Notes under the pieces: generated by a model | The model's database searches: none | Told to the model about the DNA's origin: nothing | The model's input: the letters and a program-made list of their open reading frames with translations, nothing else | Shown: positions 57,291 through 64,000 of the stretch, piece by piece | Layout: every line of letters begins with the position of its first letter | Numbering within the stretch: position 1 is the first letter of the stretch | Translations under genes and position numbers: made by a program | Assembly: GCF_020215645.1 (NCBI RefSeq) | Contig: NZ_CP084058.1 | Location: 372,001-436,000, forward strand | Length of the DNA: 64,000 nt | Direction: 5' to 3' | Source of the DNA: Nonomuraea gerenzanensis | GTDB lineage: Bacteria; Actinomycetota; Actinomycetes; Streptosporangiales; Streptosporangiaceae

Positions 57291-57323
57291 TAGTCTGTGA
57301 GCCGGTGTGCGCTCGCACTCCGG
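57291..57323 (+). promoter_or_regulatory. bS22 promoter -10 and leader hairpin
   Basis: TAGTCT (57291-57296) is a -10 candidate. The leader then contains CCGGTGTGCG-CT-CGCACTCCGG (57302-57323), a near-perfect hairpin about 30 nt before the GTG start. Confidence 0.4.
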
Positions 57324-57354
57324 TTCAGCCGTGCTATCAGTACCTGGGGGTCCC

Positions 57355-57453
57355 GTGGGCTCTGTGATCAAGAAGCGCCGCAAGCGGATGGCTAAGAAGA
57401 AGCACCGCAAGCTGCTCAAGAAGACGCGCATCCAGCGGCGCAACAAGAAGTAA
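57355..57453 (+). CDS. bS22-type mini ribosomal protein (AURKAIP1/COX24 domain, 32 aa)
   Basis: Reads [20 protein letters not shown] and ends RIQRRNKK: 32 residues, more than half Lys/Arg. This matches the small-subunit protein bS22 seen in mycobacterial ribosomes and the equivalent streptomycete gene beside bldN. GTG 57355 has GGGGG 4-5 nt upstream. The epimerase gene follows after 22 nt. Confidence 0.93.
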   Translation: MGSVIKKRRKRMAKKKHRKLLKKTRIQRRNKK

Positions 57454-57475
57454 TCGACGCAGCTGCGAGGCGCTG

Positions 57476-58471
57476 ATGACCCACACCGTGCTTGTCACCG
57501 GGGTCTCGCGCCACATAGGCGCCCGGGTGGCGAGTGCTCTGGCGGCAGACCCGGACATCAGCCGTGTCATCGGAGTGGACACCGTGCCGCCCCCCTCGCT
57601 CACGCGAGACGGTGGCATCTCTCTGGGCCGGACGGAGTTCGTCCGGGTCGATCTGCGCAGCCCCGACATCGCTCAGGTGATCGCGGCCGCGGACATCGAC
57701 ACCGTTGTGCACATGAGCCTGGTCAGCGCTCCGTCGAGGAGCGGTGGCAGGGCGGCCATGAAGGAGCACAACGTCATCGGCACCATGCAACTGCTCGGTG
57801 CCTGCCAGCGGTCGGCGACCGTGCGGCGCGTGGTGGTGCGCTCCACCACCGCCGTCTACGGCTCGTCACCCCGGGATCCGGCGGTGTTCACCGAGGACCT
57901 GGAGCCGCACGACGGTCCCATGCACGGTTACGCCAAGGACGCGGCCGAGGTCGAGGGCTACCTGAGAGGCTTCGCCCGGCGCCGCCCCGACGTGGTCGTC
58001 TCGCTGCTGCGCTTCGCCAACTTCATGGGTCCCGGCGTCGACTCGCCGCTGACTCGTTACTTCACCCAGCCGGTGCTGCCGACCGTGTTCGGCTTCGACC
58101 CGCGGCTGCAGTTCGTCCACGAGGACGACGCGGTCGAGGTGCTGCGCCGGATGGCGACCGAGAACCACCCCGGCACGTTCAACGTGGCCGGGGCAGGGGT
58201 GCTGCTCCTGTCGCAGTGCGCCAGGAGGGCGGGGCGGCCGGCGTTGCCGCTCTTCTCGCCCGCGTTCAAGGTGCTGGGCGGCGCCGCGCGCCGGATCGGG
58301 CTCGTGGAGTACTCCGCCGAGCAGGTCCGCCTGATGTGTCACGGGCGCGTGGTCGACATCGCCAGGCTGGAGGCCGAGCTGGGCTGGAAGCCCAAGTTCA
58401 GCACCGGCGCGGCCTTCGACGACTTCCTGCGCTCCCGCGACCTGCGACCGGTGGGAGGTGTCCGGGGGTGA
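57476..58471 (+). CDS. NAD-dependent epimerase/dehydratase family protein
   Basis: A 331-residue extended SDR: VLVTGVSRHIGARVA, then HMSLVSAPSRSGG, SSTTAVYG-type serine and tyrosine region (RSTTAVYGSSPRDP), FANFMGPGVDSPLTRYF. Its stop overlaps the acyltransferase start (GTGA), and this pair next to bS22 is conserved in actinomycetes. Substrate unknown; a lipid or glycolipid role is inferred from the partner. Confidence 0.88.
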   Translation: MTHTVLVTGVSRHIGARVASALAADPDISRVIGVDTVPPPSLTRDGGISLGRTEFVRVDLRSPDIAQVIAAADIDTVVHMSLVSAPSRSGGRAAMKEHNVIGTMQLLGACQRSATVRRVVVRSTTAVYGSSPRDPAVFTEDLEPHDGPMHGYAKDAAEVEGYLRGFARRRPDVVVSLLRFANFMGPGVDSPLTRYFTQPVLPTVFGFDPRLQFVHEDDAVEVLRRMATENHPGTFNVAGAGVLLLSQCARRAGRPALPLFSPAFKVLGGAARRIGLVEYSAEQVRLMCHGRVVDIARLEAELGWKPKFSTGAAFDDFLRSRDLRPVGGVRG

Positions 58472-59385
58472 GCGTCCCGCACGAGGACGAGGCCCGCGTG
58501 ATCCCCATCACCGCGGCCCCCTCCTTCGAACAGCCGCCCGCCGACGAGCTGAGCGATCACCTCGCCAGGCTGCTGGCCTTCCTGCGCCGGCGGATCACGG
58601 GCGACTACGAGGTCGACGAGTTCGGCTACGACGCCGAGCTGACCGACAAGGTGGTGCTCGAGCTCATCAGGCCCCTCTACACCCACTGGTTCAGGGTGGA
58701 GACGGTCGAGCTGAAGAACATCCCCGCCGACAGCGGCGCGCTGATCGTCGCCAACCACTCCGGCACCCTGCCGCTCGACGCGCTGATGCTGCAGGTGGCG
58801 CTGCACGACGAGGTCGGCAGGCCGCTGCGGCTGCTCGGCGCCGACCTGGTCTACCAGCTTCCGCTGCTCAGCCACCTGGCCCGCAAGACCGGCCACACGC
58901 TGGCCTGCCGCGAGGACGCCGACCGGCTGCTGCGCAAGGGCGAGCTGGTCGGGGTGTTCCCCGAGGGCTTCAAGGGCGTCGGCAAGCCGTTCTCCGAGCG
59001 TTACAAGCTGCAGCGCTTCGGCCGCGGCGGCTTCGTGGCCTCGGCCATCCGCGCCGGGGTGCCCATCGTGCCCACCGCGATCGTGGGCGCCGAGGAGATC
59101 TATCCCAAGATCGGCGATCTGCGGTTCCTGGCCAGGATGCTGGGGCTGCCCTATCTGCCGATCACCCCGTTCTTCCCGCTGCTGGGGCCCCTCGGCCTGG
59201 TGCCGCTGCCGTCGAAGTGGATGATCGAGTTCGGCGAGCCGATCCGCACCGACGAGTACGAGCCGTCCGCCGCCGACGATCCCATGCTCGTCTTCAACAT
59301 CACCGACCACGTCCGCGAGGTCATCCAGCAGTTGCTCAACGAGCTGCGGCTGCGCAGGGGGCACGCCTTCCCGCCCCTGCTCTGA
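58468..59385 (+). CDS. Lysophospholipid acyltransferase (PlsC-like)
   Basis: A 305-residue acyltransferase. Catalytic block I is NHSGTLPLD (H-x4-D), block II lies around KTGHTLACREDADRLL, block III is VFPEGFKGVGKPF, and block IV has GVPIVPTAIVGAEE. It acylates a lysophospholipid or similar acceptor at the membrane. GTG 58468 overlaps the epimerase stop, with a ribosome site GGAGG upstream. Confidence 0.9.
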   Translation: MSVPHEDEARVIPITAAPSFEQPPADELSDHLARLLAFLRRRITGDYEVDEFGYDAELTDKVVLELIRPLYTHWFRVETVELKNIPADSGALIVANHSGTLPLDALMLQVALHDEVGRPLRLLGADLVYQLPLLSHLARKTGHTLACREDADRLLRKGELVGVFPEGFKGVGKPFSERYKLQRFGRGGFVASAIRAGVPIVPTAIVGAEEIYPKIGDLRFLARMLGLPYLPITPFFPLLGPLGLVPLPSKWMIEFGEPIRTDEYEPSAADDPMLVFNITDHVREVIQQLLNELRLRRGHAFPPLL

Positions 59386-59460
59386 CAGACAGGTGCAACC
59401 AGGTCGATCCCGCCGGTGTTCTGCGCACGTAACGAACCCGGACACCGAAGGGATCTCCCC

Positions 59461-60258
59461 ATGGATCTGCAGCTTTCCGGCCGCGTCGCCGTCGTCACCG
59501 GCGCGTCCAAGGGCATCGGCCTGGCCGTCGCCCGCACCCTGGCCGAGGAGGGCGCCCACGTGGTCGCCGCCTCCCGCACCCCCGCGGACGCCCTGGCCGA
59601 CGCCAAGGTCACGCACGTCGCGGTGGACCTCATGGACCCGGCCGCGCCGGCGCGCGTCGTCGAGCGGGCCGTGGCGGAGTTCGGCGGGGTGGACATCGTG
59701 GTCAACAACGCCGGCGGGCCGCCGCCCGGCGCGACCCTGCCGCGGGCCGGCTTCATGACGCCGGACGACGCGGACTGGGCGGCCATGTTCGAGTTCAACC
59801 TGTTCTCGGCCGTCCGGATGATCCGGGCCGCCGTGCCGTACCTGCTGGAGCGCGGCGGCGGCTCGATCGTCAACGTCTCCTCCACCATGGGCAGGCAGGC
59901 CGGCGCCGTGAACGTCGACTACAGCGCCGCCAAGGCCGCTGTGCTGGCGCTGAGCAAGTCCCTGTCCGCCGAGTACGCCCCCCAGGGCATCAGGGTCAAC
60001 ACCGTCACGCCAGGCGCGGTGCTGACGGACTGGTGGACCAAGGAGGGCGGCGCGGCCGAGGTCTTCGGCGGCATGGTCGGCGCCGACAGGGACAGCGTGA
60101 TCACCGAGGTCGCTCCTGCGATGATGGGGCTGGCCACCGGCCGGCTCGTGCACCCGCAGGAGATCGCCGACGCGGTGGCGCTGCTCGCCTCGCCCCGGTC
60201 GGGCAGCACGACGGGCGCCGAGTTCGTGATCGACGGCGGTCAGCTCAAGGAGATCTGA
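59461..60258 (+). CDS. Short-chain dehydrogenase/reductase
   Basis: A 265-residue SDR: VVTGASKGIGLAVA, NNAGGPPPG, Ser in VNVSSTMGRQ, Tyr-x-x-x-Lys in DYSAAKAAV. The NNAGGPPPG variant is typical of a group near FabG whose substrate is unsettled. ATG 59461 with AAGGGA upstream. Confidence 0.9.
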   Translation: MDLQLSGRVAVVTGASKGIGLAVARTLAEEGAHVVAASRTPADALADAKVTHVAVDLMDPAAPARVVERAVAEFGGVDIVVNNAGGPPPGATLPRAGFMTPDDADWAAMFEFNLFSAVRMIRAAVPYLLERGGGSIVNVSSTMGRQAGAVNVDYSAAKAAVLALSKSLSAEYAPQGIRVNTVTPGAVLTDWWTKEGGAAEVFGGMVGADRDSVITEVAPAMMGLATGRLVHPQEIADAVALLASPRSGSTTGAEFVIDGGQLKEI

Positions 60259-60316
60259 ACCCGATCGGCGGGTTGTGGCGAGACATCCGTGACCGATCCC
60301 CCACAGAAGGGCGGAG

Positions 60317-60895
60317 ATGATCACGCAACCCGCCGTCAGGGGTGCGGACGCCGACCTCGTACGAGCCTCGTGGACAGAACCCGAGGCCTTCGCCGAGCTC
60401 TTCGACCGCTACTCCGCCATGCTCTACCGGTACGTCTCCCGGCGCCTCGGCCCAGAACCGGCCGAGGACCTCGTCGGTGAGACGTTCCTGGTCGCCTTCT
60501 CCCGCAGGAAGAGCTACGACCTGGCCTACCCGGACGCCAGGCCGTGGCTCTTCGGCATTCTCACCAAGCTCGTCTCCCGCCACCACCGCACCGAGGCGGC
60601 CCGCTACCGGGCCCTGCTCCGCGCCCCTGTGGAGGCCGAGGTGGAGTCGCCCGCCGACCGGGTGGCGGCCGGGGTGACCGCCCAGGCCGTGCGCGGCGAG
60701 CTGGCCGGCGCCCTGGCGGCGCTGCCCGCCAGGGACCGCGACGTGCTGCTGCTGATCGCCTGGGGCGACCTGACGTACGAGGAGGCCGCCAGGGCGCTCG
60801 GCATCCCCGTGGGCACCGTGCGCTCCCGCCTCAACAGGGGCAGGCGGAAGGTCCGTGCCGCGCTCGGCGACACCAACCCGATGGAGGAGGAGTGA
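60317..60895 (+). CDS. ECF RNA polymerase sigma factor
   Basis: A 192-residue sigma factor: region 2 FDRYSAMLYRYVSRRLGPEPAEDLVGETFLVAF, region 4 LPARDRDVLLLIAWGDLTYEEAARALGIPVGTVRSRL. Followed after 2 nt by an LCP-family gene with an anti-sigma-like N-terminus, so the pair is probably one regulatory unit. Confidence 0.92.
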   Translation: MITQPAVRGADADLVRASWTEPEAFAELFDRYSAMLYRYVSRRLGPEPAEDLVGETFLVAFSRRKSYDLAYPDARPWLFGILTKLVSRHHRTEAARYRALLRAPVEAEVESPADRVAAGVTAQAVRGELAGALAALPARDRDVLLLIAWGDLTYEEAARALGIPVGTVRSRLNRGRRKVRAALGDTNPMEEE

Positions 60896-60897
60896 CG

Positions 60898-61911
60898 ATG
60901 GACGACCTGAAGCTGCTCCGCGACTTCGGGGCACACCTGGAGCACCAGCCGCAGCCGACCCTCGTCCGGCAGCGGGAGCGCCTGCTGAGCGGCGCCCGCC
61001 CCCGGCGCAGGTGGCCCACGTGGTGGACGGCCGGGCTGGTGGCCGTCGCCACGGCCGCCGCCGTCGGCACGCCCGTGGCGCTCGTCGCCACCCGGCACAC
61101 GGCCGCCCCGCCCGCCGGGACGGACACGGTCGACGTGAGCGGCGCCAGGAACGTGCTGGTGATCGGCTCCGACACGCGCGAGGGCGCGGGCAACGAGCGG
61201 TACGGCCCCCTGTCGGCCAGGATGGACGTGGGCCAGCGCTCCGACACCATCATGATCGTGCACCTCCCCGCCGACCGGGGCAGGGCCATCGCGCTCAGCG
61301 TCTCGCGCGACACCATCGTCCGGATCCCCCGCTGCGGCTCGGAGCCCGCCAGGACCGACCTGATCAATTCGGCCTACGCCAAGGGCGGCGTGTCCTGCCT
61401 CAGGGCGACGCTGGAGAAGCTGACCGGGCTGCGGCTGGACCACACGGTGGACGTGGACTTCGCCGGGTTCAAGCAGATGGTGGACGCCGTCGGCGGCGTG
61501 ACCGTCAAGCTTCCACAGCCTGTGGACGACCGGGCCGCGAAGCTGAAGCTGCCCGCCGGCGAGAGCGTGCTCAACGGGGAGCAGGCGCTGGGCTACGTGC
61601 GCCTGCGCCACTACGGCGACGGCTCCGACTTCGCGCGGATCAAGCGGCAGCAGGTGGTGGCGCTGGCGTTGCTGCGGAAGGTGCAGCGGCAGGTGATCGC
61701 CGACCCGGCGAAGCTCAGGGCCTTCCTCGGCGAGATTCGCCAGGCCGTGCGGACGGACCTGAGCCTGGAGGAGATGTACGAGCTGGGCAGGCAACTCCAG
61801 GAGGTCAGGATGAGCGTCGTGGCGGTGCCGTGGCAGCCCCACCCGGACGACCGCAACCGCGTCCAGTGGAAGCAGCCGGAGGCGGGAAGGCTGTTCGCCT
61901 CGCTGAAGTAG
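60898..61911 (+). CDS. LytR-CpsA-Psr (LCP) family protein with anti-sigma-like leader
   Basis: A 337-residue protein. The cytoplasmic N-terminus MDDLKLLRDFGAHLEHQPQP resembles the first part of proteins that usually follow ECF sigma genes in this group. A membrane helix (TAGLVAVATAAAVGTPVALVA, about 42-62) is followed by an extracellular LCP domain (VLVIGSDTR, LSVSRDTIVRIP, LINSAYAKGG, ALGYVRLRHYGDGSDFARIKRQQ) with the arginines and aspartates used to bind polyprenyl pyrophosphate. LCP enzymes attach polymers to peptidoglycan. ATG 60898 with GGAGGAG. Confidence 0.9.
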   Translation: MDDLKLLRDFGAHLEHQPQPTLVRQRERLLSGARPRRRWPTWWTAGLVAVATAAAVGTPVALVATRHTAAPPAGTDTVDVSGARNVLVIGSDTREGAGNERYGPLSARMDVGQRSDTIMIVHLPADRGRAIALSVSRDTIVRIPRCGSEPARTDLINSAYAKGGVSCLRATLEKLTGLRLDHTVDVDFAGFKQMVDAVGGVTVKLPQPVDDRAAKLKLPAGESVLNGEQALGYVRLRHYGDGSDFARIKRQQVVALALLRKVQRQVIADPAKLRAFLGEIRQAVRTDLSLEEMYELGRQLQEVRMSVVAVPWQPHPDDRNRVQWKQPEAGRLFASLK

Positions 61912-61918
61912 GGGGCGG

Positions 61919-62788
61919 TCAGCGGCGGTAGTGGCGGCGCAGGGCGATGCCCGCCGCCACGCCGCCCGCCACGGCGCCCACGCCGGCCGCGATGGGCAGG
62001 GCCGTCATCGTGGCCTTGCGGCCGGTGCGGAAGTCCTTGATCTGCCAGTCGTGCTTCCTGGCGTGCTCGCGCAGCTCGCTGTCGGGGTTGATCGCCACGG
62101 CGGTGCCGACCAGCGACAACATCGGCAGGTCGTTGGCCGAGTCGCTGTAGGCCGTGCAGAGGGTCAGGTCGAGGCCCTCCCTGCGGGCCAGCGCGCGCAC
62201 CGCCTCGGCCTTGGCGGGCCCGTGGAGCAGGTCGCCGACCAGCCGCCCGGTGTAGACGCCGTTGCTGGTCTCGGCGACGGTGCCGAGCGCGCCCGTCAGG
62301 CCGAGCCGCTGCGCGATCACCCTGGCCAGCTCGATCGGCGTGGCGGTGACCAGCCAGACCCGCTGGCCCGCGTCGAGGTGCTGCTGGGCGAGTGCGCGGG
62401 TGCCGCCCCAGATGCGGTCGGCCATGACCTCGTCGTAGATGTCCTCGCCGAGGCGCACCACGTCGTCGACCTTGGCCCCGGACACGAACGCCAGCGCCGT
62501 CTCCCTGGCCACCGCGATGTGCTCGGGGTTCTCGTTGCCGCGCAGCCGGAAGACCGCCTGCCCCACCGCGAACTTGAACAGGTCGGACGTCGTGAACAGC
62601 CCGCGCGTGGCCAGGCCCCTGGCGAAGTGGTAGATCGACGCGCCGCGCATCATCGTGTTGTCGACGTCGAAGAAGGCCGCCGCCCGCAGATCCGGCTCGA
62701 CAGGGGCGACGGTGACCGCCGCCTGCGCGGCGACCTCGCCGGCGACCTCCGGCTGTGTCTGCTGTCGTCGTCGCATAAGCCGCCACAT
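61919..62788 (-). CDS. HAD-IB family phosphatase with C-terminal membrane helix
   Basis: A 289-residue HAD hydrolase: nucleophile block [19 protein letters not shown] (motif II) and [12 protein letters not shown] (motif IV). The C-terminal hydrophobic segment ([21 protein letters not shown]) likely anchors it to the membrane. SerB-like relatives beside lipid acyltransferases act on lipid phosphates; that role is inferred. Converges with the LCP gene, 7 nt apart. Confidence 0.88.
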   Translation of the reverse strand: MWRLMRRRQQTQPEVAGEVAAQAAVTVAPVEPDLRAAAFFDVDNTMMRGASIYHFARGLATRGLFTTSDLFKFAVGQAVFRLRGNENPEHIAVARETALAFVSGAKVDDVVRLGEDIYDEVMADRIWGGTRALAQQHLDAGQRVWLVTATPIELARVIAQRLGLTGALGTVAETSNGVYTGRLVGDLLHGPAKAEAVRALARREGLDLTLCTAYSDSANDLPMLSLVGTAVAINPDSELREHARKHDWQIKDFRTGRKATMTALPIAAGVGAVAGGVAAGIALRRHYRR

Positions 62789-62806
62789 GGGCTTCAGCTT
62801 ACTTTC

Positions 62807-63442
62807 CTACTCAGGGGCGACCAGCCCCTCGATGTAGTCGAGATACCCCTCGGCCTGGGCGAGCTGGTCGTCGTCCAGCTCCTGGAGCATGGGCTTGACG
62901 GTCTCCTCCTGCTCCCGTGCGAATTTCTTGATCTTCGGTGAGCGGGGCTCGGCCCGTTCGAGCCGGCTGATGCCCGAGCGCGTGGACGCCTCCATGTCCT
63001 TGAGCGTCTTCCTGACCAGCGGGCCGTCGGCGGAGGAGCCCAGCAGGCTGGCGACCTCCTTGGCGCGGGCCTTGGCCGAGTCCAGCTCGCGCTGGCCGCG
63101 TTCGGCCTCGTCCGAGCTGAGGTGCACGAGCGTGGTCTCGGCGGCGCGCTTGAGCGGGTACAGCGAGTCGCCGGGCACGGCCTGGTAGGTCGCGAAGGAG
63201 GAGACCATCAGCGCCGCGGCCAGCCCCACGGCGGCGAGCTGCGACAGCAGCGGCCGGCGCCGCGGGCGGTGCCGGCGACCGCGCGGCCCGGCCGGCTCCG
63301 GCTCGGCCTCCAGCGCCCCGGCCAGCAGCTCGGCGCGCAGCCGCTCCTTGAACGCGGTGCCGGGAGTGCCGCCGAGAGGCAGCTCCCGCAGCTCGGTGAG
63401 CTGCTCCAGCACGCGTTCGCGCCGCCTGCGCGCCCTACTCAT
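62807..63442 (-). CDS. rsbN: RsbN-like anti-sigma factor (DUF5667 type)
   Basis: A 211-residue membrane anti-sigma factor. The cytoplasmic N-terminus (RERVLEQLTELRELPLG) should bind the sigma factor. One helix lies at about 80-98 (LAAVGLAAALMVSSFATY). The extracytoplasmic part has PGDSLYPLKRAAETT and a helical tail. In Streptomyces RsbN, encoded directly after bldN, holds sigma-BldN. ATG 63442 has AGGGAG upstream. Confidence 0.88.
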   Translation of the reverse strand: MSRARRRRERVLEQLTELRELPLGGTPGTAFKERLRAELLAGALEAEPEPAGPRGRRHRPRRRPLLSQLAAVGLAAALMVSSFATYQAVPGDSLYPLKRAAETTLVHLSSDEAERGQRELDSAKARAKEVASLLGSSADGPLVRKTLKDMEASTRSGISRLERAEPRSPKIKKFAREQEETVKPMLQELDDDQLAQAEGYLDYIEGLVAPE

Positions 63443-63501
63443 GACGGCTCCCTGACCGACACGGCCATGACACCTGCTTAACGAGGGGCGGATGGTGGAG
63501 G

Positions 63502-64000
63502 TTACGCCAGGTCGTGCTTGAGGGCCCTGGCCAGCGCCCGTACGGCACGGAACTGCAGCGCTTTGATCGCTCCACTCTTCTTCCCCATGATCAGCGCGGT
63601 TTCCGCGAGCGAGAGGCCGTGCAGGAAGCGCAGGACGACGCATTCCTGTTGTTCGGGATTGAGATCTCGGACGGCACGCAGGACCCGGTCGTTGATGATG
63701 GCCGTGACCACGGCGTTCTCCGGGATGTGCGAGCCGTCGAGCGGGACGTCGATGACCTCTCCCGTCGGGATCTCCAGCCGGTAGCGCCCCGACTTGAAGT
63801 GGTCGGTCACCAGGTTTCTCGCGATGGTCACGAGCCAGGCCCCGAAGTCGCGGCCCTGCCAGGTGAAGTCGCCGATCCTGCGCAGTGCCCGCAAGAACGT
63901 CTCGCTCGTCAGGTCCTCCGCCAGCGGGTGGGAGCCGACCCGGAAATAGATGTAGCGGTAGACCAGATCCACGTAGCGGTCGTAGAGCGTGCCAAAGGAC
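63502..64000 (-). CDS. bldN: BldN-like developmental ECF sigma factor, truncated by the right edge
   Basis: At least 165 residues are present; the N-terminus lies beyond the window. Region 2 reads RYIYFRVGSHPLAEDLTSETFLRALRRIGDFTWQG, with IARNLVTDHFKSGR, and region 4 reads LNPEQQECVVLRFLHGLSLAETALIMGKKSGAIKAL. This matches sigma-BldN, which directs aerial-hypha genes in Streptomyces. The rsbN gene follows 59 nt downstream, as expected. Confidence 0.92.
   Translation of the reverse strand, partial: SFGTLYDRYVDLVYRYIYFRVGSHPLAEDLTSETFLRALRRIGDFTWQGRDFGAWLVTIARNLVTDHFKSGRYRLEIPTGEVIDVPLDGSHIPENAVVTAIINDRVLRAVRDLNPEQQECVVLRFLHGLSLAETALIMGKKSGAIKALQFRAVRALARALKHDLA

Overview
This window is chromosomal DNA from a high-GC, sporulation-type actinomycete. 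Gene content and order resemble Streptomyces and the Streptosporangiales. A divergent helicase/bldG/anti-sigma/hppA group lies at the left edge, the dnaK-grpE-dnaJ-hspR-clpB heat-shock operon is in the middle, and a small HTH gene, a bS22-type mini ribosomal protein, rsbN and bldN lie at the right edge. The lineage call is inference from synteny; a Nonomuraea-like member of the Streptosporangiaceae is my best guess, and the species cannot be fixed from the sequence.

Left third (1-24 kb). A truncated DEAD/DEAH helicase diverges from bldG, which is followed by its RsbW-like anti-sigma factor. About 1.3 kb without a convincing gene follows, carrying a 15-bp-periodic tract. Then come a K+-independent-type proton pyrophosphatase, a 38-aa membrane protein, SixA, SerB, a secreted DUF11-like protein, a QueA-like/SDR pair, a GAF histidine kinase/NarL regulator pair, a second DUF11-like paralogue, a membrane Ser/Thr kinase with a WD40 sensor, an ABC ATPase, a stomatin-like SPFH protein, a TSUP permease, an NmrA reductase, a DUF2231-Rieske fusion, an HD hydrolase and a molybdopterin oxidoreductase.

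Accessory patch (24.1-27.05 kb). Terminator-like hairpins bound a small locus. An XRE-DUF5753 regulator with its DUF397 partner diverges from a 47-aa small protein, followed by two more genes of unknown or conjugation-like type. Matching TGCAA-C-TTGCA palindromes sit on both divergent promoters. A Fur-family N-terminal fragment lies just beyond. This is the best candidate in the window for an undescribed compact system.

Middle (27-48 kb). An MFS exporter with a divergent MmyB-like regulator, a CapA-like lipoprotein, an EphD-type hydrolase/SDR fusion with its TetR regulator, a SigE-type sigma factor with a membrane partner, a helical-repeat protein, and a secreted protein. The heat-shock operon has two textbook HAIR elements on its promoter. 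A 1265-aa secreted multidomain protein follows, containing two almost identical LamG units encoded by a 530-bp direct repeat, then a lipoprotein.

Right part (48-64 kb). Proline dehydrogenase and ProC are followed by the remains of a decayed MacA/MacB-type exporter. Next is a complete two-component system plus ABC transporter with a perfect TAGGACC-N2-GGTCCTA palindrome ahead of the ABC genes. Then come AcuC, a phosphatase-like protein, the small HTH protein, bS22, an epimerase/acyltransferase pair, an SDR, an ECF sigma factor followed by an LCP protein, a HAD phosphatase, RsbN and partial BldN.

Several genes appear to be leaderless, with TANNNT 6-7 nt before a GTG start. No tRNA, rRNA, CRISPR array or intact insertion sequence was seen.
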